A DNA stretch of 64,000 bases from Cyclobacteriaceae bacterium (GCA_028278225.1 JANQEU010000045.1:248001-312000); one strand, 5' to 3'; positions 25,789 to 35,424 are shown, numbered from the stretch's first letter. Program-made: numbers and translations. The notes: generated by a model from the sequence alone, not told the origin.

Positions 25789-27915
25789 TCAGGCTTCAGC
25801 CAGTTCTCCGAGTTCCTTTTGAAGCTCTTGCTGCAAAGTATGGGAAACCGCTGCATACTCATTGAATTTCATTGAGAAGCTTGCACGCCCCTGGGTAATG
25901 GACTGGAGTGCCGTAGTATACCGGTCCATCTCTGCCAGGGGTACTTTCGCTTTAATGATCTGGTAATGGCCTTTGGAATCCATACCTAAAATAACTGCCC
26001 GTCTCGTTTGCAGATCCGTCATCACATCACCCATGATGTCTTCCGGAACTTTAACCTCAACTTCATAGATTGGCTCCAACAACTGAGGTGAGGCCTTCAG
26101 GAATGCCTCTTTAAATGCATTCAATCCGGCAAGTTTAAACGCTATGTCGTTTGAGTCAACCGCATGCATTTTTCCGTCGTAAAGAATCACTCTCACGTCA
26201 CGACAATAACTACCGGTCAAAGGTCCGTTTTCCATCTTTTCCATCACTCCCTTTAGCACAGAGGGAATAAACCTGGCATCTATTGATCCTCCAACGATAC
26301 AGTTGAAAAACTCAAGCTTACCACCCCACTCCAGGTCAATCAATTCCCTGTTTCGAATATTGAATCCATCAGGATCGGGTTTACCATCATAGTATGGTTC
26401 TATTTTGATATAAACCTCACCAAACTGACCTGCTCCACCACTCTGTTTTTTGTGCCTGTAGTCTGCTTCCGCCGGTTTTTGGATTGTCTCCCGGTATGAA
26501 ATTCTGGGAGTGTCAAACCCAATATTTAGTCCATAAATATTTTCCAGGATCCACTTGATCACAGTCAAATGTAATTCTCCCTGTGCGCCAAGGATCAGTT
26601 GCTTAAGCTCTTTGGAATATTCGAATGTAACCGTGGGATCTTCCTCCGTTATCTTATGAAATGCTTCAGATATCTTCTCTTCGTCACTTTTATTATTGGA
26701 AACTACAGCCGTACGGATCCGGGGCTCGGGAAAATCCATCGGCAAAACATCCGTTTCCACTCCCTTGACACTTAATGTATGGTTAGTCGAGCTATTCTTG
26801 AGTTTCAATGTTGCTCCGATATCACCTGCTGTGAGTTTTTTTACCGGCTGGCGCTTTTGCCCATCTATGACAAAAAGCTGATTGAGCCTTTCGGTCTGTT
26901 TTGTCTGGTGGTTGTAGAGGTCGATACCTTCGGTGATCTCGCCCGAAATCACTTTGAAAAACGAAAGTCTCCCCAGGTTTGGCTCCTGTAGTGTTTTGTA
27001 GATAAAGAGTTCAGCAGGGCCATCCGTTTTATGGGGGATTTCTTCACCGTCCGCAGAATGCTCCGGAAGCGCGTCAACAGCTGAAGGCGCCACATTGTCT
27101 ATGAATCCCATCATCCTCCCGCTTCCCATATTGTTTTTCGCTGAAAGGCAAAATACCGGAAATACTTCGTGTTTCATCATCCCGATCTTAAGACCCTGTC
27201 TCATTTCGTCTTCTTCCAATGTCCCCTTATCAAAGTATCTTTCCATCAACTCCTCATCATTCTCGGCCGCCTTTTCCACCAACTCATTATGAAGTGTGTT
27301 TGCACTGTCCTGCTGATCCTCAGGTATTGGTAGTTTCTTAGGTTTACCGCCGCCCGCAGGAAACTCATAATATGTCATTTTCAGGAGATCGATAATCCCA
27401 TTAAAACTTTCTCCTTCATTTACGGGATATTGCATTTGGGTGACGGCACTTCCAAATCTGGACTTCAGGGACTCCAACGATGACTCAAAATTGCTTTTTG
27501 GATGATCCAACTGATTAATGGCAAACAACGTAGGCTTCTTGAATTGATCTACATAATCCCACGTTAATTCAGTACTGACTTCAACGCCGTTTTGGGCATT
27601 GATTAAAAATATCGTCGTATCCGCCACCCTCACGGAGGCGATCATTTCTCCTACAAAATCATCCAGCCCCGGAGTGTCCAGTATGTTAATCTTATAATCT
27701 CTCCATTCCGTGTGGAGCAAAGTTGTGTACACTGAACTGCCTCGCTCATGCTCAATGGCATGATAATCTGAAATTGTGTTTTTTTCTTCTACAGTTCCTC
27801 GTCGGTTGATCAGTCCGGCCTCAAACAACATGGTCTCAGCAAGCGTTGTTTTGCCGGACTTGGGACTTCCCAACAGCACTATATTTTTAATGTGTTTATC
27901 ATCGTAGAACTTCAT
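25789..27915 (-). CDS. Elongation factor G paralogue, probable EF-G2 type with altered GTPase site
   Basis: 708 residues, full EF-G length with G domain, domains II-V and the domain IV motif GSIDARFIPSVLKGV. The P-loop is GSPKSGKTT (16-24). Switch II is D80-T-P-G-L rather than D-T-P-G-H, so the catalytic His is Leu84. The specificity motif is NQLD rather than NKxD. Bacteroides EF-G2, described as lacking GTPase activity and needed during carbon starvation, has the same kind of switch II change; that is knowledge of the family, not shown here. It is a single gene, not with rpsL/rpsG/tuf as canonical fusA is. Confidence 0.88.
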   Translation of the reverse strand: MKFYDDKHIKNIVLLGSPKSGKTTLAETMLFEAGLINRRGTVEEKNTISDYHAIEHERGSSVYTTLLHTEWRDYKINILDTPGLDDFVGEMIASVRVADTTIFLINAQNGVEVSTELTWDYVDQFKKPTLFAINQLDHPKSNFESSLESLKSRFGSAVTQMQYPVNEGESFNGIIDLLKMTYYEFPAGGGKPKKLPIPEDQQDSANTLHNELVEKAAENDEELMERYFDKGTLEEDEMRQGLKIGMMKHEVFPVFCLSAKNNMGSGRMMGFIDNVAPSAVDALPEHSADGEEIPHKTDGPAELFIYKTLQEPNLGRLSFFKVISGEITEGIDLYNHQTKQTERLNQLFVIDGQKRQPVKKLTAGDIGATLKLKNSSTNHTLSVKGVETDVLPMDFPEPRIRTAVVSNNKSDEEKISEAFHKITEEDPTVTFEYSKELKQLILGAQGELHLTVIKWILENIYGLNIGFDTPRISYRETIQKPAEADYRHKKQSGGAGQFGEVYIKIEPYYDGKPDPDGFNIRNRELIDLEWGGKLEFFNCIVGGSIDARFIPSVLKGVMEKMENGPLTGSYCRDVRVILYDGKMHAVDSNDIAFKLAGLNAFKEAFLKASPQLLEPIYEVEVKVPEDIMGDVMTDLQTRRAVILGMDSKGHYQIIKAKVPLAEMDRYTTALQSITQGRASFSMKFNEYAAVSHTLQQELQKELGELAEA

Positions 27916-28146
27916 AATCTAAAGGGATTTTGGTTAATACAATTTGACATAAAAATCCTCAAATCAAAGAGGACGCAGAAATTAGTAAAAATGTGGAAAA
28001 GAACCTAGGGGCGAGTTAATAAAAGCGAAATGATAATGATCAGGACATCAAAATGTAGCTCACACTATTGGAAATTGAATTGCAGATTTGATTGGCAACA
28101 TATTGACCAGGGCTATTGCTCCATAAAATTGAGCCCATTTTCACCC

Positions 28147-29481
28147 TCATTGCTCAATTTTAACTTTGTGAGAGACTGGTGTCGGCAATTTGATCTCCAT
28201 TTTTGTCCCCACACCGAGTTTACTTTCGATGCACAGATCCGCATCGCTCAGACGCAGCATTTCAAGGCTCAAAATCAGTCCCAAACCAGTCCCTCGTTCT
28301 CCCTCTGTGCCGTCAATAGAATCAATCAAATCCTGGTTAAGGATCCTGCGCAATGTGTCTTCTGAGATTCCAGTTCCATTATCTTCTATATAGAGGTAAA
28401 TGAAATCTCTCTGTTCTTCAGAAGAAATACTGATAGCTCCATTTTCATTTGTATATTTTATTGCATTACTGACAATGTTTCTCATAACGATCCTTAGCAG
28501 ATTGATATCGGTTACAATTTTATGCTGAGGGTCAATATTAGTGGATACATTGAGTTTCTTCGCTTTGATCGTGTCCAGGTAAAAAGTCAGAACCTCTTCC
28601 ATCACATTTTTCAATTTGTACTCTCCCATAAAAAGTGAGTAGCCATCCAATTGTGACTTTGCCCAAATCAGTACATTATCCAACATATGGTTTACCATGT
28701 TCATATTCTCACGAACCTTGGCATTGTACCGATTCAATTCATCCTTATCGAAATTCTCGGAATTACTGTAATACAACAGAGAATTCAGAAGGTTGATGGG
28801 ACTTTTCAAATCATGAGCAACGATGGAAAACAATTTGTTTTTTGCTTTGTTCAGTTCCGACAGTCTTTTTTCGTTTTCTTCGAGGACCATCTTTTGCTGG
28901 TTTAGGCTGTCGTTTAGCCGAACCGTACGATCCAGGGCTTCGGTAAATTCTTTTTGAAATGCACTTGAAAAGAAATAAATGGCTGTAATCGCTATCGAAC
29001 TGTTCACTATAGTCAAAATGAAGTTTGTATCTACAGGAACACTGAAGTACAGAAACTTGTAGAATTTCAAACCGAAAAGAACGATGGTAAGTATTGCAAG
29101 CAGGTAGACCCTGTACCTTTTATCATATAGGAAGACGATCCCGGCAATTGAGGCAAAGAGTATATTCTCTGTTTCAGTCCACCTATCCTGGTGATAGGTA
29201 GCCAAAGTCATGGTAACAATAAAAGCATTGATCGCAATAATAAATACACCACGGGCTAGTGCATACTTTCCACGATGATGCAAATAGAACAATGGGTAAT
29301 AAATGACTACAAACGCGAGATTAGCGAGGGCATTGACATATACACCCAGTATGATGTCGATAACAAAAATCGTCAGATTAATAACCAGGGTGACAAAGAT
29401 CAGCCGGTTAAGTAAAAAGACTTTATGTCTCTCCTTAACAGGTGTTTTATCAGTAAGACCGGCATTTAGGAACCACTTCAT
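28147..29481 (-). CDS. Membrane sensor histidine kinase without cognate regulator nearby
   Basis: 444 residues. Five to six hydrophobic segments fill residues 22-180 (FLLNRLIFVTLVINLTIF onward), with short loops and no large periplasmic domain. A coiled linker leads to the HisKA dimerisation domain (His223 in VAHDLKSPIN), then HATPase_c with N-box RNIVSNAIKYTNENG, G1 EDNGTGIS and G2 GTGLGLILS. No response regulator gene is adjacent, so it is an orphan kinase and its partner is unknown. It lies 97 bp upstream of the sterol desaturase gene's end. Confidence 0.92.
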   Translation of the reverse strand: MKWFLNAGLTDKTPVKERHKVFLLNRLIFVTLVINLTIFVIDIILGVYVNALANLAFVVIYYPLFYLHHRGKYALARGVFIIAINAFIVTMTLATYHQDRWTETENILFASIAGIVFLYDKRYRVYLLAILTIVLFGLKFYKFLYFSVPVDTNFILTIVNSSIAITAIYFFSSAFQKEFTEALDRTVRLNDSLNQQKMVLEENEKRLSELNKAKNKLFSIVAHDLKSPINLLNSLLYYSNSENFDKDELNRYNAKVRENMNMVNHMLDNVLIWAKSQLDGYSLFMGEYKLKNVMEEVLTFYLDTIKAKKLNVSTNIDPQHKIVTDINLLRIVMRNIVSNAIKYTNENGAISISSEEQRDFIYLYIEDNGTGISEDTLRRILNQDLIDSIDGTEGERGTGLGLILSLEMLRLSDADLCIESKLGVGTKMEIKLPTPVSHKVKIEQ

Positions 29482-29578
29482 ACATCAGGTGTTTCCTATT
29501 TCCCAAGCGATGATGTATACGAAAAAAAGGAATAGTTGCCAGAAGTCAAAATATATATAGGGAATTGGTGTATTTCCT

Positions 29579-30463
29579 TTACGCTGTTGACTTTGGTTTC
29601 CTGAATCCATAAGCATTTTGACCCAGGAAGTTTTTAGGAAATTTATCGAGCCCTTTGAACCCAAGTGCAATTTCGCCATCGGCTTCAGGTATGTAATTCG
29701 TCCTGAAGATATAATCCCACAAACTCAAACTGATCCCAAAATTTACCCCTTTCTTCCGGTTTTCAGGCAGATACATGGCGTGATGCCATAGATGCATGAC
29801 AGGATTGTTGAATACATACTTCAATGGTCCCCAGGTGAGTCTGATATTGGCATGATTCAGGTGGCCGATGGAGATTGCCAGGAAATGAACGATAAAGGCC
29901 TGCTGAGGCTCGAACCCTCCCAGAATCATAACTCCGAAGGTTTTTAGAGGTTTGTACAAGATATTTTCCATCCAGTGGTACCTGAGATGAGCAGCAAAAC
30001 CCATTTCCTCCACCGAGTGATGAACTTTATGGAACTGCCACAATACGGAGTACTTATGCAATAAAACATGGGTGAACCACTGTACAAAATCCAGAACAAT
30101 AAAGAAAATGATCAATTGCATCCACATCGGAAAACCTGAAATATCAAAAAATACCAATGAGGTCATTGTGATACCGATATCCCGGCCAATCTGCTCGAAA
30201 AGTGAGTAGAATCCACTGATAGCTATTGAGAAAAGGAAAAAGTTGAAGAACATATAAAACCCATCCAGCCAGAAATCCTTTCGTATTATTGACTGGCCTC
30301 TCCTCCATGGAAATGCTATTTCCAGTCCCCATACAAACAATGAGATGAAGATCAAACCCCAGAAATAGTTAGTGTACCATGGTACTTCAAAAATGATTGA
30401 TTTCCACGTCCAGTCGACGGTACCCACCAGTGCATTGCTGAAAGCGTTGAAGTACTCCACCAT
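29579..30463 (-). CDS. Sterol desaturase / fatty acid hydroxylase family membrane protein
   Basis: 294 residues with four main hydrophobic segments. The eight-histidine diiron motifs of the fatty acid hydroxylase superfamily are visible: HVLLHK, QFHKVHHS, then HFLAISIGHLNHAN and LWHHAMY. Such enzymes hydroxylate or desaturate lipid chains or carotenoids using O2, inside the membrane. Substrate is unresolved; beta-carotene and sterol hydroxylases, and alkylglycerol monooxygenase-like proteins, share the pattern. It is a single gene, with about 180 bp upstream that contains no recognised signal. Confidence 0.88.
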   Translation of the reverse strand: MVEYFNAFSNALVGTVDWTWKSIIFEVPWYTNYFWGLIFISLFVWGLEIAFPWRRGQSIIRKDFWLDGFYMFFNFFLFSIAISGFYSLFEQIGRDIGITMTSLVFFDISGFPMWMQLIIFFIVLDFVQWFTHVLLHKYSVLWQFHKVHHSVEEMGFAAHLRYHWMENILYKPLKTFGVMILGGFEPQQAFIVHFLAISIGHLNHANIRLTWGPLKYVFNNPVMHLWHHAMYLPENRKKGVNFGISLSLWDYIFRTNYIPEADGEIALGFKGLDKFPKNFLGQNAYGFRKPKSTA

Positions 30464-30643
30464 TCCTGAGATTTTTATGAATTATTTGTTGAACAAAGAA
30501 ACAATAAAAAGCTGTCTGTTTATCACTGTATTGCCGCTTTTGCATAGATTTCACCTCGACACGGCTCAGTCCGTCGCATGATTGTCAGTGCAATTATGAT
30601 AGTGCGATCCTTCCCTCCGCTACCTTCATGTGGAAACGAAAAG

Positions 30644-31102
30644 TCACCGCTCAAGAACATACCATTCAATTTTTCCCAGGTTTTGCCGTCTGCCTTTCTT
30701 TTGTGGTGAATAGTTAGTTGCGAGGTAATCCAGTATTATCTCTTCGTTCTCTCCAAGGTCCCATAGCCCCTGGGTACCCTGCATCCATCTTATCATACTC
30801 AACCAACCCTCGCGTGTGGCACGATTCTGGGCTATAAGTTTTGCCGAATGACAACCGGTGCAGTTAGTTAGCACGGCAGAGAGGCCGGCACCTTCAACCA
30901 ATTCCGAATTTAACAGAGTAGTTTTCTCGGCTTTTTCCTGCAACTGTTTATCAGAATTGTTCCCAACCCGGACAGGCACCAATCTGTCAGGGTTGAAATA
31001 CAGATAAAATGTAGACCCAAAAAGCAAAATAAGAAGGACTATCAGTATCCCGATGATATATCGCAAAAGGTCAAGCAGTTTTCTGATTTGATCCTCATGC
31101 AT
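30644..31102 (-). CDS. Membrane-anchored monoheme cytochrome c, sulfite dehydrogenase partner
   Basis: 152 residues. One N-terminal anchor helix (about 12-36) places the rest in the periplasm. One heme-binding C-x-x-C-H (Cys81-T-G-Cys84-His85) follows, and the Met residues of WLSMIRWMQG are candidate distal ligands. Its ATG directly follows the stop codon of the molybdenum enzyme gene, so the pair is one transcript. It should accept electrons from the sulfite-oxidising subunit and pass them to the respiratory chain, like SorB or SoxD in related systems. Confidence 0.85.
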   Translation of the reverse strand: MHEDQIRKLLDLLRYIIGILIVLLILLFGSTFYLYFNPDRLVPVRVGNNSDKQLQEKAEKTTLLNSELVEGAGLSAVLTNCTGCHSAKLIAQNRATREGWLSMIRWMQGTQGLWDLGENEEIILDYLATNYSPQKKGRRQNLGKIEWYVLER

Positions 31103-32320
31103 TTACTCAACCTTTACAGCGATCCGGTGGCAGGCGTTGTTCAAATACCCTTTTGGATTCCAACCCGGCAGCACCATGGGCTGAGCTTTCCCGTTTGAAT
31201 CAGTAGCCCTTGCCCAAACTTCATAATAGCCATTCCGTGGGAATTTTATCTTCGCATTGAAATGCTGCCAGGCTAACCGGTTTACAGGGGATTCGAGTTT
31301 CGCTTTTTGCCATGTAGCTCCGAAATCTATGGAGTACTGCACTTCCCGAACCGCTAACTCCCCAGCCCAGGCATGCCCTCTGACCGGCAATGTCTCATTC
31401 CGTTTGATAACTGCCCCAGACTTTGGAAATGTAATCAGGGATTTAACAGGCATGGACTCTATAATGCACATATCTTCATCAGCAACCTTTGCCCCCGGTT
31501 CCACGGTCTCGCAGGGGATCCGGTAGGATTGCCCGGTCATTTTCTCACCATCATGAACTTTATTTCGAAGAAGAAGCGTATCCAGCCATTTTCCGGAAGC
31601 TGAAGCCGGCCACCCTCCAGCCACCAACCGTAAAGGAAAACCATGAGCAATGGGAATATCATTCCCATTCATTTCATAAGCCAACAGCGTCTCGTCCTGA
31701 ATGGCCTTTTCTAAGGGGATCCCTCTCGAAATTGAATCCCTGGCTGGATCTCCGCTCAAATGTGTATCCGCTCCCGTATAACCGATATAGACTAGATCCG
31801 CATTATATCCTGCATCCTCCATCAAATCTCTCAGTCTCAACCCTGACCACCTTGCGCAGGATACTGCACCAAGGGTCCATTGATTTCCCTTGGCGGGCGG
31901 ATCAAATTCACTTCTGCCGTTCCCGGCACATTCCAATGTCAATTGATAGGTGTATTTTGTGAACCTGGATTTCAGGACTTCAAGTGAGTAGCTTCTGGAC
32001 GTTTTTGCAGACTTCCCTGCTATTTTCAGCTCCCAATCGGAACTGTCTTTGATACTGGGTATAATACCATTGTTTCTGATAAACATTTTGTTCGCTGGAG
32101 TCACTCTGTCATCCAGGATATGTGGCTGGGCCTCAACATTCCATGGACGATCATTCAGAACGATCATATCCTTGTGTTTGCCAAAAACGCTGTAAAGGTC
32201 CTGCTCGAAAATCACCGGGATGTAATCGGATGACATATTGGATCCGAAAACGATATCCACCCCAATCATAGTTGCAATTGATCCGGCCGAGACTTTATTC
32301 AGAAAACTCCTGCGATCCAT
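31103..32320 (-). CDS. Sulfite dehydrogenase-like molybdenum oxidoreductase (SorA/SoxC family)
   Basis: 405 residues. A Tat signal (DRRSFLNKVSAG) precedes the sulfite oxidase molybdopterin domain. Cys131 in ECAGNGRS is the expected ligand of molybdenum. RWSGLRLRDLM, the GGWPASASGKWLD motif and a C-terminal Mo-co dimerisation domain (about 290-405) follow. The enzyme should oxidise sulfite to sulfate in the periplasm using the cytochrome coded immediately after it. That would detoxify sulfite or yield energy, and links logically to organosulfonate or thiosulfate metabolism rather than directly to sulfatases, which release sulfate. Confidence 0.88.
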   Translation of the reverse strand: MDRRSFLNKVSAGSIATMIGVDIVFGSNMSSDYIPVIFEQDLYSVFGKHKDMIVLNDRPWNVEAQPHILDDRVTPANKMFIRNNGIIPSIKDSSDWELKIAGKSAKTSRSYSLEVLKSRFTKYTYQLTLECAGNGRSEFDPPAKGNQWTLGAVSCARWSGLRLRDLMEDAGYNADLVYIGYTGADTHLSGDPARDSISRGIPLEKAIQDETLLAYEMNGNDIPIAHGFPLRLVAGGWPASASGKWLDTLLLRNKVHDGEKMTGQSYRIPCETVEPGAKVADEDMCIIESMPVKSLITFPKSGAVIKRNETLPVRGHAWAGELAVREVQYSIDFGATWQKAKLESPVNRLAWQHFNAKIKFPRNGYYEVWARATDSNGKAQPMVLPGWNPKGYLNNACHRIAVKVE

Positions 32321-32459
32321 ACTTGGTGATTGACCAATCTCAAATCTATGTATAATTAAAAAGTTAAGGGGGAAGGTTTTAACAAATCTTAATCTTCTGT
32401 TATCCGGATTTCATTTTGATGAGAAATGTGAACTAATTTGTGGAGCACTATTTCGTCGG

Positions 32460-33701
32460 ATGAAAAAACTATATGCTCTCATTCTGGTGGTACTGGCCTC
32501 AATCAGCTGTACGGAGGAAACAGACCACGCGGAAAAATCCCATGTTCTCCTGATCTCTTTTGACGGTTTTAGATACGATTATGTTGAAAAAGCAAATGCG
32601 GAAAATTTCAAATCATTTATAAAAGAGGGGACCGCCGCCAGGTGGATGATACCTTCATTCCCAAGCAAGACCTTTCCCAATCATTATTCGATAGTAACAG
32701 GACTTTATCCCGGAAATCACGGCCTGGTTGATAACAGTTTTTACGATAAAACCCGCGATACTGTCTACTCTATCAGGAAGAGACAGTTAGTGCAGGATGC
32801 TTATTTCTACAGCGGCAAACCTCTTTGGCAGCTGGTACAGGAACACGGCATGAAATCAGCATCATATTTTTGGGTGGGTTCGGAAGCTCCCATAGCTGGA
32901 AGCTATCCCGATTACTATACCTACTATGATGGCTCGGTTCCGAACGAAGATCGTATCAACCAGGTCATCAAATGGTTCTCGTTATCTGAAGATAAAAGGC
33001 CTAGCTTCGTGACACTTTATTTTTCACTTGTAGATGACACCGGTCATCATTCAGGCCCTGATTCGGAAGACATCATCGAAACCGTATTGGAGGCTGACCG
33101 CCTTTTAGGTCTTGTCATGGAAGGGATTGCATCCATTGCTTTGCCGGTAGATGTGATCATAACTTCGGATCATGGTATGTATCCTGTCGAGGGAAATCCT
33201 GATCATGCCCTGGAACTACCTGAATTGATAAATACCGACAATGAAGCAATCCTCACCCTGAACAACGGAACGCATGTTCACCTTTATGCTGCGGAGAATG
33301 TTGATGTCGATTCATTATACGGGGTCTTGCAATCAAAGGAGGTTAATTTCACGACCTACAGAAAGGAGGATACGCCACTGAGCTGGCACTATCGTGATCA
33401 CCCAAGGATCGGTGATATACTTCTGGTCGCAAATCCCGGCTACAAGTTCTATAGCGATAGGGTTGATCCCGGATCATTTGAGAACGGTATGACGGGCGAA
33501 CATGGATATGACCCTTACACCACTCCTGAAATGGGCGCTATCTTTTATGCCAGAGGGCCGCATATTAAGGAGGGACTGACCATCGACGCTTTTGAGATTG
33601 TACATATCTATCCTGCTGTAGCCAGGATCCTTGGTATCTCTACCGGAACGATAGACAGTGACATTAATGTTCTGATGCCGATTTTGAAGGGCCTGGAATA
33701 G
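32460..33701 (+). CDS. Nucleotide pyrophosphatase/phosphodiesterase-type lipoprotein (alkaline phosphatase superfamily)
   Basis: 413 residues. The lipobox ends SISC at residue 17. NPP-type active site: metal-binding D35 in LLISFDGFRYD and nucleophile Thr71 in SKTFPNHYSIVTG. Further metal ligands are in LYFSLVDDTGHHSGP, ITSDHGM and GEHGYDP. NPP enzymes cut phosphodiester or pyrophosphate bonds in nucleotides and some lysophospholipids. It should work on the outer membrane or in the periplasm for phosphate or nucleoside scavenging. It is divergent from the sulfite dehydrogenase pair, with 139 bp between starts. Confidence 0.9.
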   Translation: MKKLYALILVVLASISCTEETDHAEKSHVLLISFDGFRYDYVEKANAENFKSFIKEGTAARWMIPSFPSKTFPNHYSIVTGLYPGNHGLVDNSFYDKTRDTVYSIRKRQLVQDAYFYSGKPLWQLVQEHGMKSASYFWVGSEAPIAGSYPDYYTYYDGSVPNEDRINQVIKWFSLSEDKRPSFVTLYFSLVDDTGHHSGPDSEDIIETVLEADRLLGLVMEGIASIALPVDVIITSDHGMYPVEGNPDHALELPELINTDNEAILTLNNGTHVHLYAAENVDVDSLYGVLQSKEVNFTTYRKEDTPLSWHYRDHPRIGDILLVANPGYKFYSDRVDPGSFENGMTGEHGYDPYTTPEMGAIFYARGPHIKEGLTIDAFEIVHIYPAVARILGISTGTIDSDINVLMPILKGLE

Positions 33702-33722
33702 ACATTGCATAGACATTTCATA
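33701..33722. repeat. Two tandem 11-bp units at the end of the phosphodiesterase gene
   Basis: GACATTGCATA and GACATTTCATA stand head to tail, with one mismatch, and start at the last base of the stop codon. A third partial unit GACA follows. This may be a short slipped repeat with no function. Confidence 0.4.
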
Positions 33723-33810
33723 GACAAGTACTTGCGTTATAAATAATTTTTCCTTGATCTCTTGCGTTTCTGATTACTTGCCCATTGCTTTGAAAAAACC
33801 TTAAGAACCA

Positions 33811-33912
33811 ATGGAAAATTTAACGCTGGCAATTTGGCAAGGTATTCAGGTAATATTAATGATTGGATTTCTATACCTTATAGGCCGTGTCCTTTGGAAA
33901 TACGGAAGGTAA
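33811..33912 (+). CDS. Candidate 33-residue membrane microprotein
   Basis: MENLTLAIWQGIQVILMIG then FLYLIGRVLWKYGR: a single predicted helix (about 8-26) with a basic C-terminal tail and an acidic N-terminal residue. Upstream, CATTGCTTTG near 33784-33793 weakly resembles the Bacteroidota -7 element TAnnTTTG. It stands alone between the phosphodiesterase and the AAA ATPase. It was identified only by hydrophobic pattern and clean boundaries, so conservation is the main missing evidence. Confidence 0.4.
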   Translation: MENLTLAIWQGIQVILMIGFLYLIGRVLWKYGR

Positions 33913-34057
33913 ACTAATTCTTTTGATTTCCAATTCAGGGACGGATTATCCGATTTGTTAAAATCACGAATAACAATTAGGAGAACGAAAAACCAATCCC
34001 TTTTCAGAAGGAGTCCGATCTACGGCGGACGACTGATGAATGTCATAAATCAAGACT

Positions 34058-34171
34058 TCACTTCATTGCGTTCCCATCCGGAAAAGGGATTTTACTCCAT
34101 ATGATCCTGAACCTCAATTGCCCTTCAATCTCCATTTCAAATTCATGGTCACAGGTACTTTCCATTTTCAT
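34058..34171 (-). pseudogene. Fragment of a DUF1684 lipoprotein gene
   Basis: The short frame reads MKMESTCDHEFEMEIEGQL and then RFR. The word HEFEMEIEGQLRFR is identical to residues of the intact DUF1684 protein coded at 35755-36633 (about residues 187-200), and the underlying DNA is nearly identical over about 70 bp (34106-34172 against 36031-36099). Beyond that, identity decays with small deletions and the reading frame ends early. It is best explained as a decayed partial duplicate lying just past the end of the AAA ATPase gene. Confidence 0.65.
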
Positions 34172-34230
34172 TTCCCCTAAAGACAAAGGCATCAACTGTC
34201 ACAGGTGAAGTTGTCATCCCTGGGCAATGA

Positions 34231-35424
34231 CTAATAAAGGAAGCCGAATAACCATAATGGTATGGTATTAGCCACTGGATATTCGATATCATCTTTTACA
34301 ACCCAGGAGTTGGATAAGTTTTTTATCTGCTTCTTACTTTTGTTTTTTCCTCCAATCTCAAAGTGGTATTGTCCCTCTACAATAAAGTCGGTACTCTTTG
34401 AGTCGTTTACAACATGTTGTAATGACACCTGATTGTTGAAAAATACTTCCCTGATTGTCCCTCTCGATGGAGATGTCTCGGACAATGCAAAAAGAAGATT
34501 TGGGTTATCAAGGAATATTTTTTCCGGTTTTTGTAATGTTGATACACTCAAACCTGATGGGTATAGTAAATTGATCAGCCGGGCTTCATGCAGGAAATGC
34601 AGATAATTATTCATTGAGTTTCTATGGATTTGGGTCTTTTCAGCCAATCGTTTGATGTTAGGCTTAAAAGGCACTTGCTGGGCAATTACATACACTAATT
34701 GGAGCATTTTTCTGGCATTGCGAATATCAAATCCTCTAACTTCGGCCATGTCATATTCGACAATGATTCGAACAATCTGTCTTAATCTTTGATGATAACT
34801 TTCAGCATCATCAGTGAAGAACGGATAATACCCATACTTTAGATAATGCTGAAAATTTGCCAACGGCTTAAAATCAGCAGCAAATCTTTCTCTCAATTTT
34901 GGTCGAGGTGATATTATTTCTTCCAGAGTAAGGACCGGCCAGGACAGATTATGTTGAAATTCCAGATATTCCCGATATGATAATCCCGCCAGTTCATATA
35001 TCAAAGCTCTTCGACTCAAATCTGCTTCCTGACGTGAAATATCGATGATCGATGAACCGGTGAAAATAATCTGAAGGTCCTGATACCGATCGTATAGGTT
35101 CTTGATTTCAATTGCCCAGTTTGGATATTTATGTACCTCATCAAGAACACTTATTTTTCCACCTTTTTGATAAAACGACACTACGGTCTCGAGAAGTGAA
35201 TGACTCGTAAAATATATGTCGTCCAGAGAAAAATAGGCAGCAACATTATTCGGTAGTTGTTTCTGATTTAACCACTGTAAGGCCAAGGTGGTTTTACCTG
35301 TCCCTCTTGCTCCTTTGATACCAATCAACCGGTTATTCCAGGCTATACTGTGATACAGATACCGTTTAAACCTCTGTGAGACCCCGGATGTCAGTTTTTC
35401 AGATATTTCCAGAAGTTCTTCCAT
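34231..35424 (-). CDS. AAA+ ATPase with DUF4143-type C-terminal domain
   Basis: 397 residues. Walker A is GARGTGKTT (38-46); Walker B is ISVLDEVHK (about 90-98); IIFTGSS is the sensor-1 region. A helical winged part (about 240-300, NIKRLAEKTQIHRNSMNNYLHFL) and a C-terminal nuclease-like domain (about 330-397) follow. Such proteins occur widely and in variable number, often transferred between genomes; their role is not settled. A strong TAnnTTTG-type promoter element lies just upstream. It is flanked on one side by a DUF1684 fragment and on the other by the intact DUF1684 gene, so the locus has been rearranged. Confidence 0.85.
   Translation of the reverse strand: MEELLEISEKLTSGVSQRFKRYLYHSIAWNNRLIGIKGARGTGKTTLALQWLNQKQLPNNVAAYFSLDDIYFTSHSLLETVVSFYQKGGKISVLDEVHKYPNWAIEIKNLYDRYQDLQIIFTGSSIIDISRQEADLSRRALIYELAGLSYREYLEFQHNLSWPVLTLEEIISPRPKLRERFAADFKPLANFQHYLKYGYYPFFTDDAESYHQRLRQIVRIIVEYDMAEVRGFDIRNARKMLQLVYVIAQQVPFKPNIKRLAEKTQIHRNSMNNYLHFLHEARLINLLYPSGLSVSTLQKPEKIFLDNPNLLFALSETSPSRGTIREVFFNNQVSLQHVVNDSKSTDFIVEGQYHFEIGGKNKSKKQIKNLSNSWVVKDDIEYPVANTIPLWLFGFLY

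Noticed and set aside
34231-35424. AAA ATPase as part of a defence system
   Set aside because: No nuclease, methyltransferase or other defence gene is adjacent, and the family has no settled defence role.
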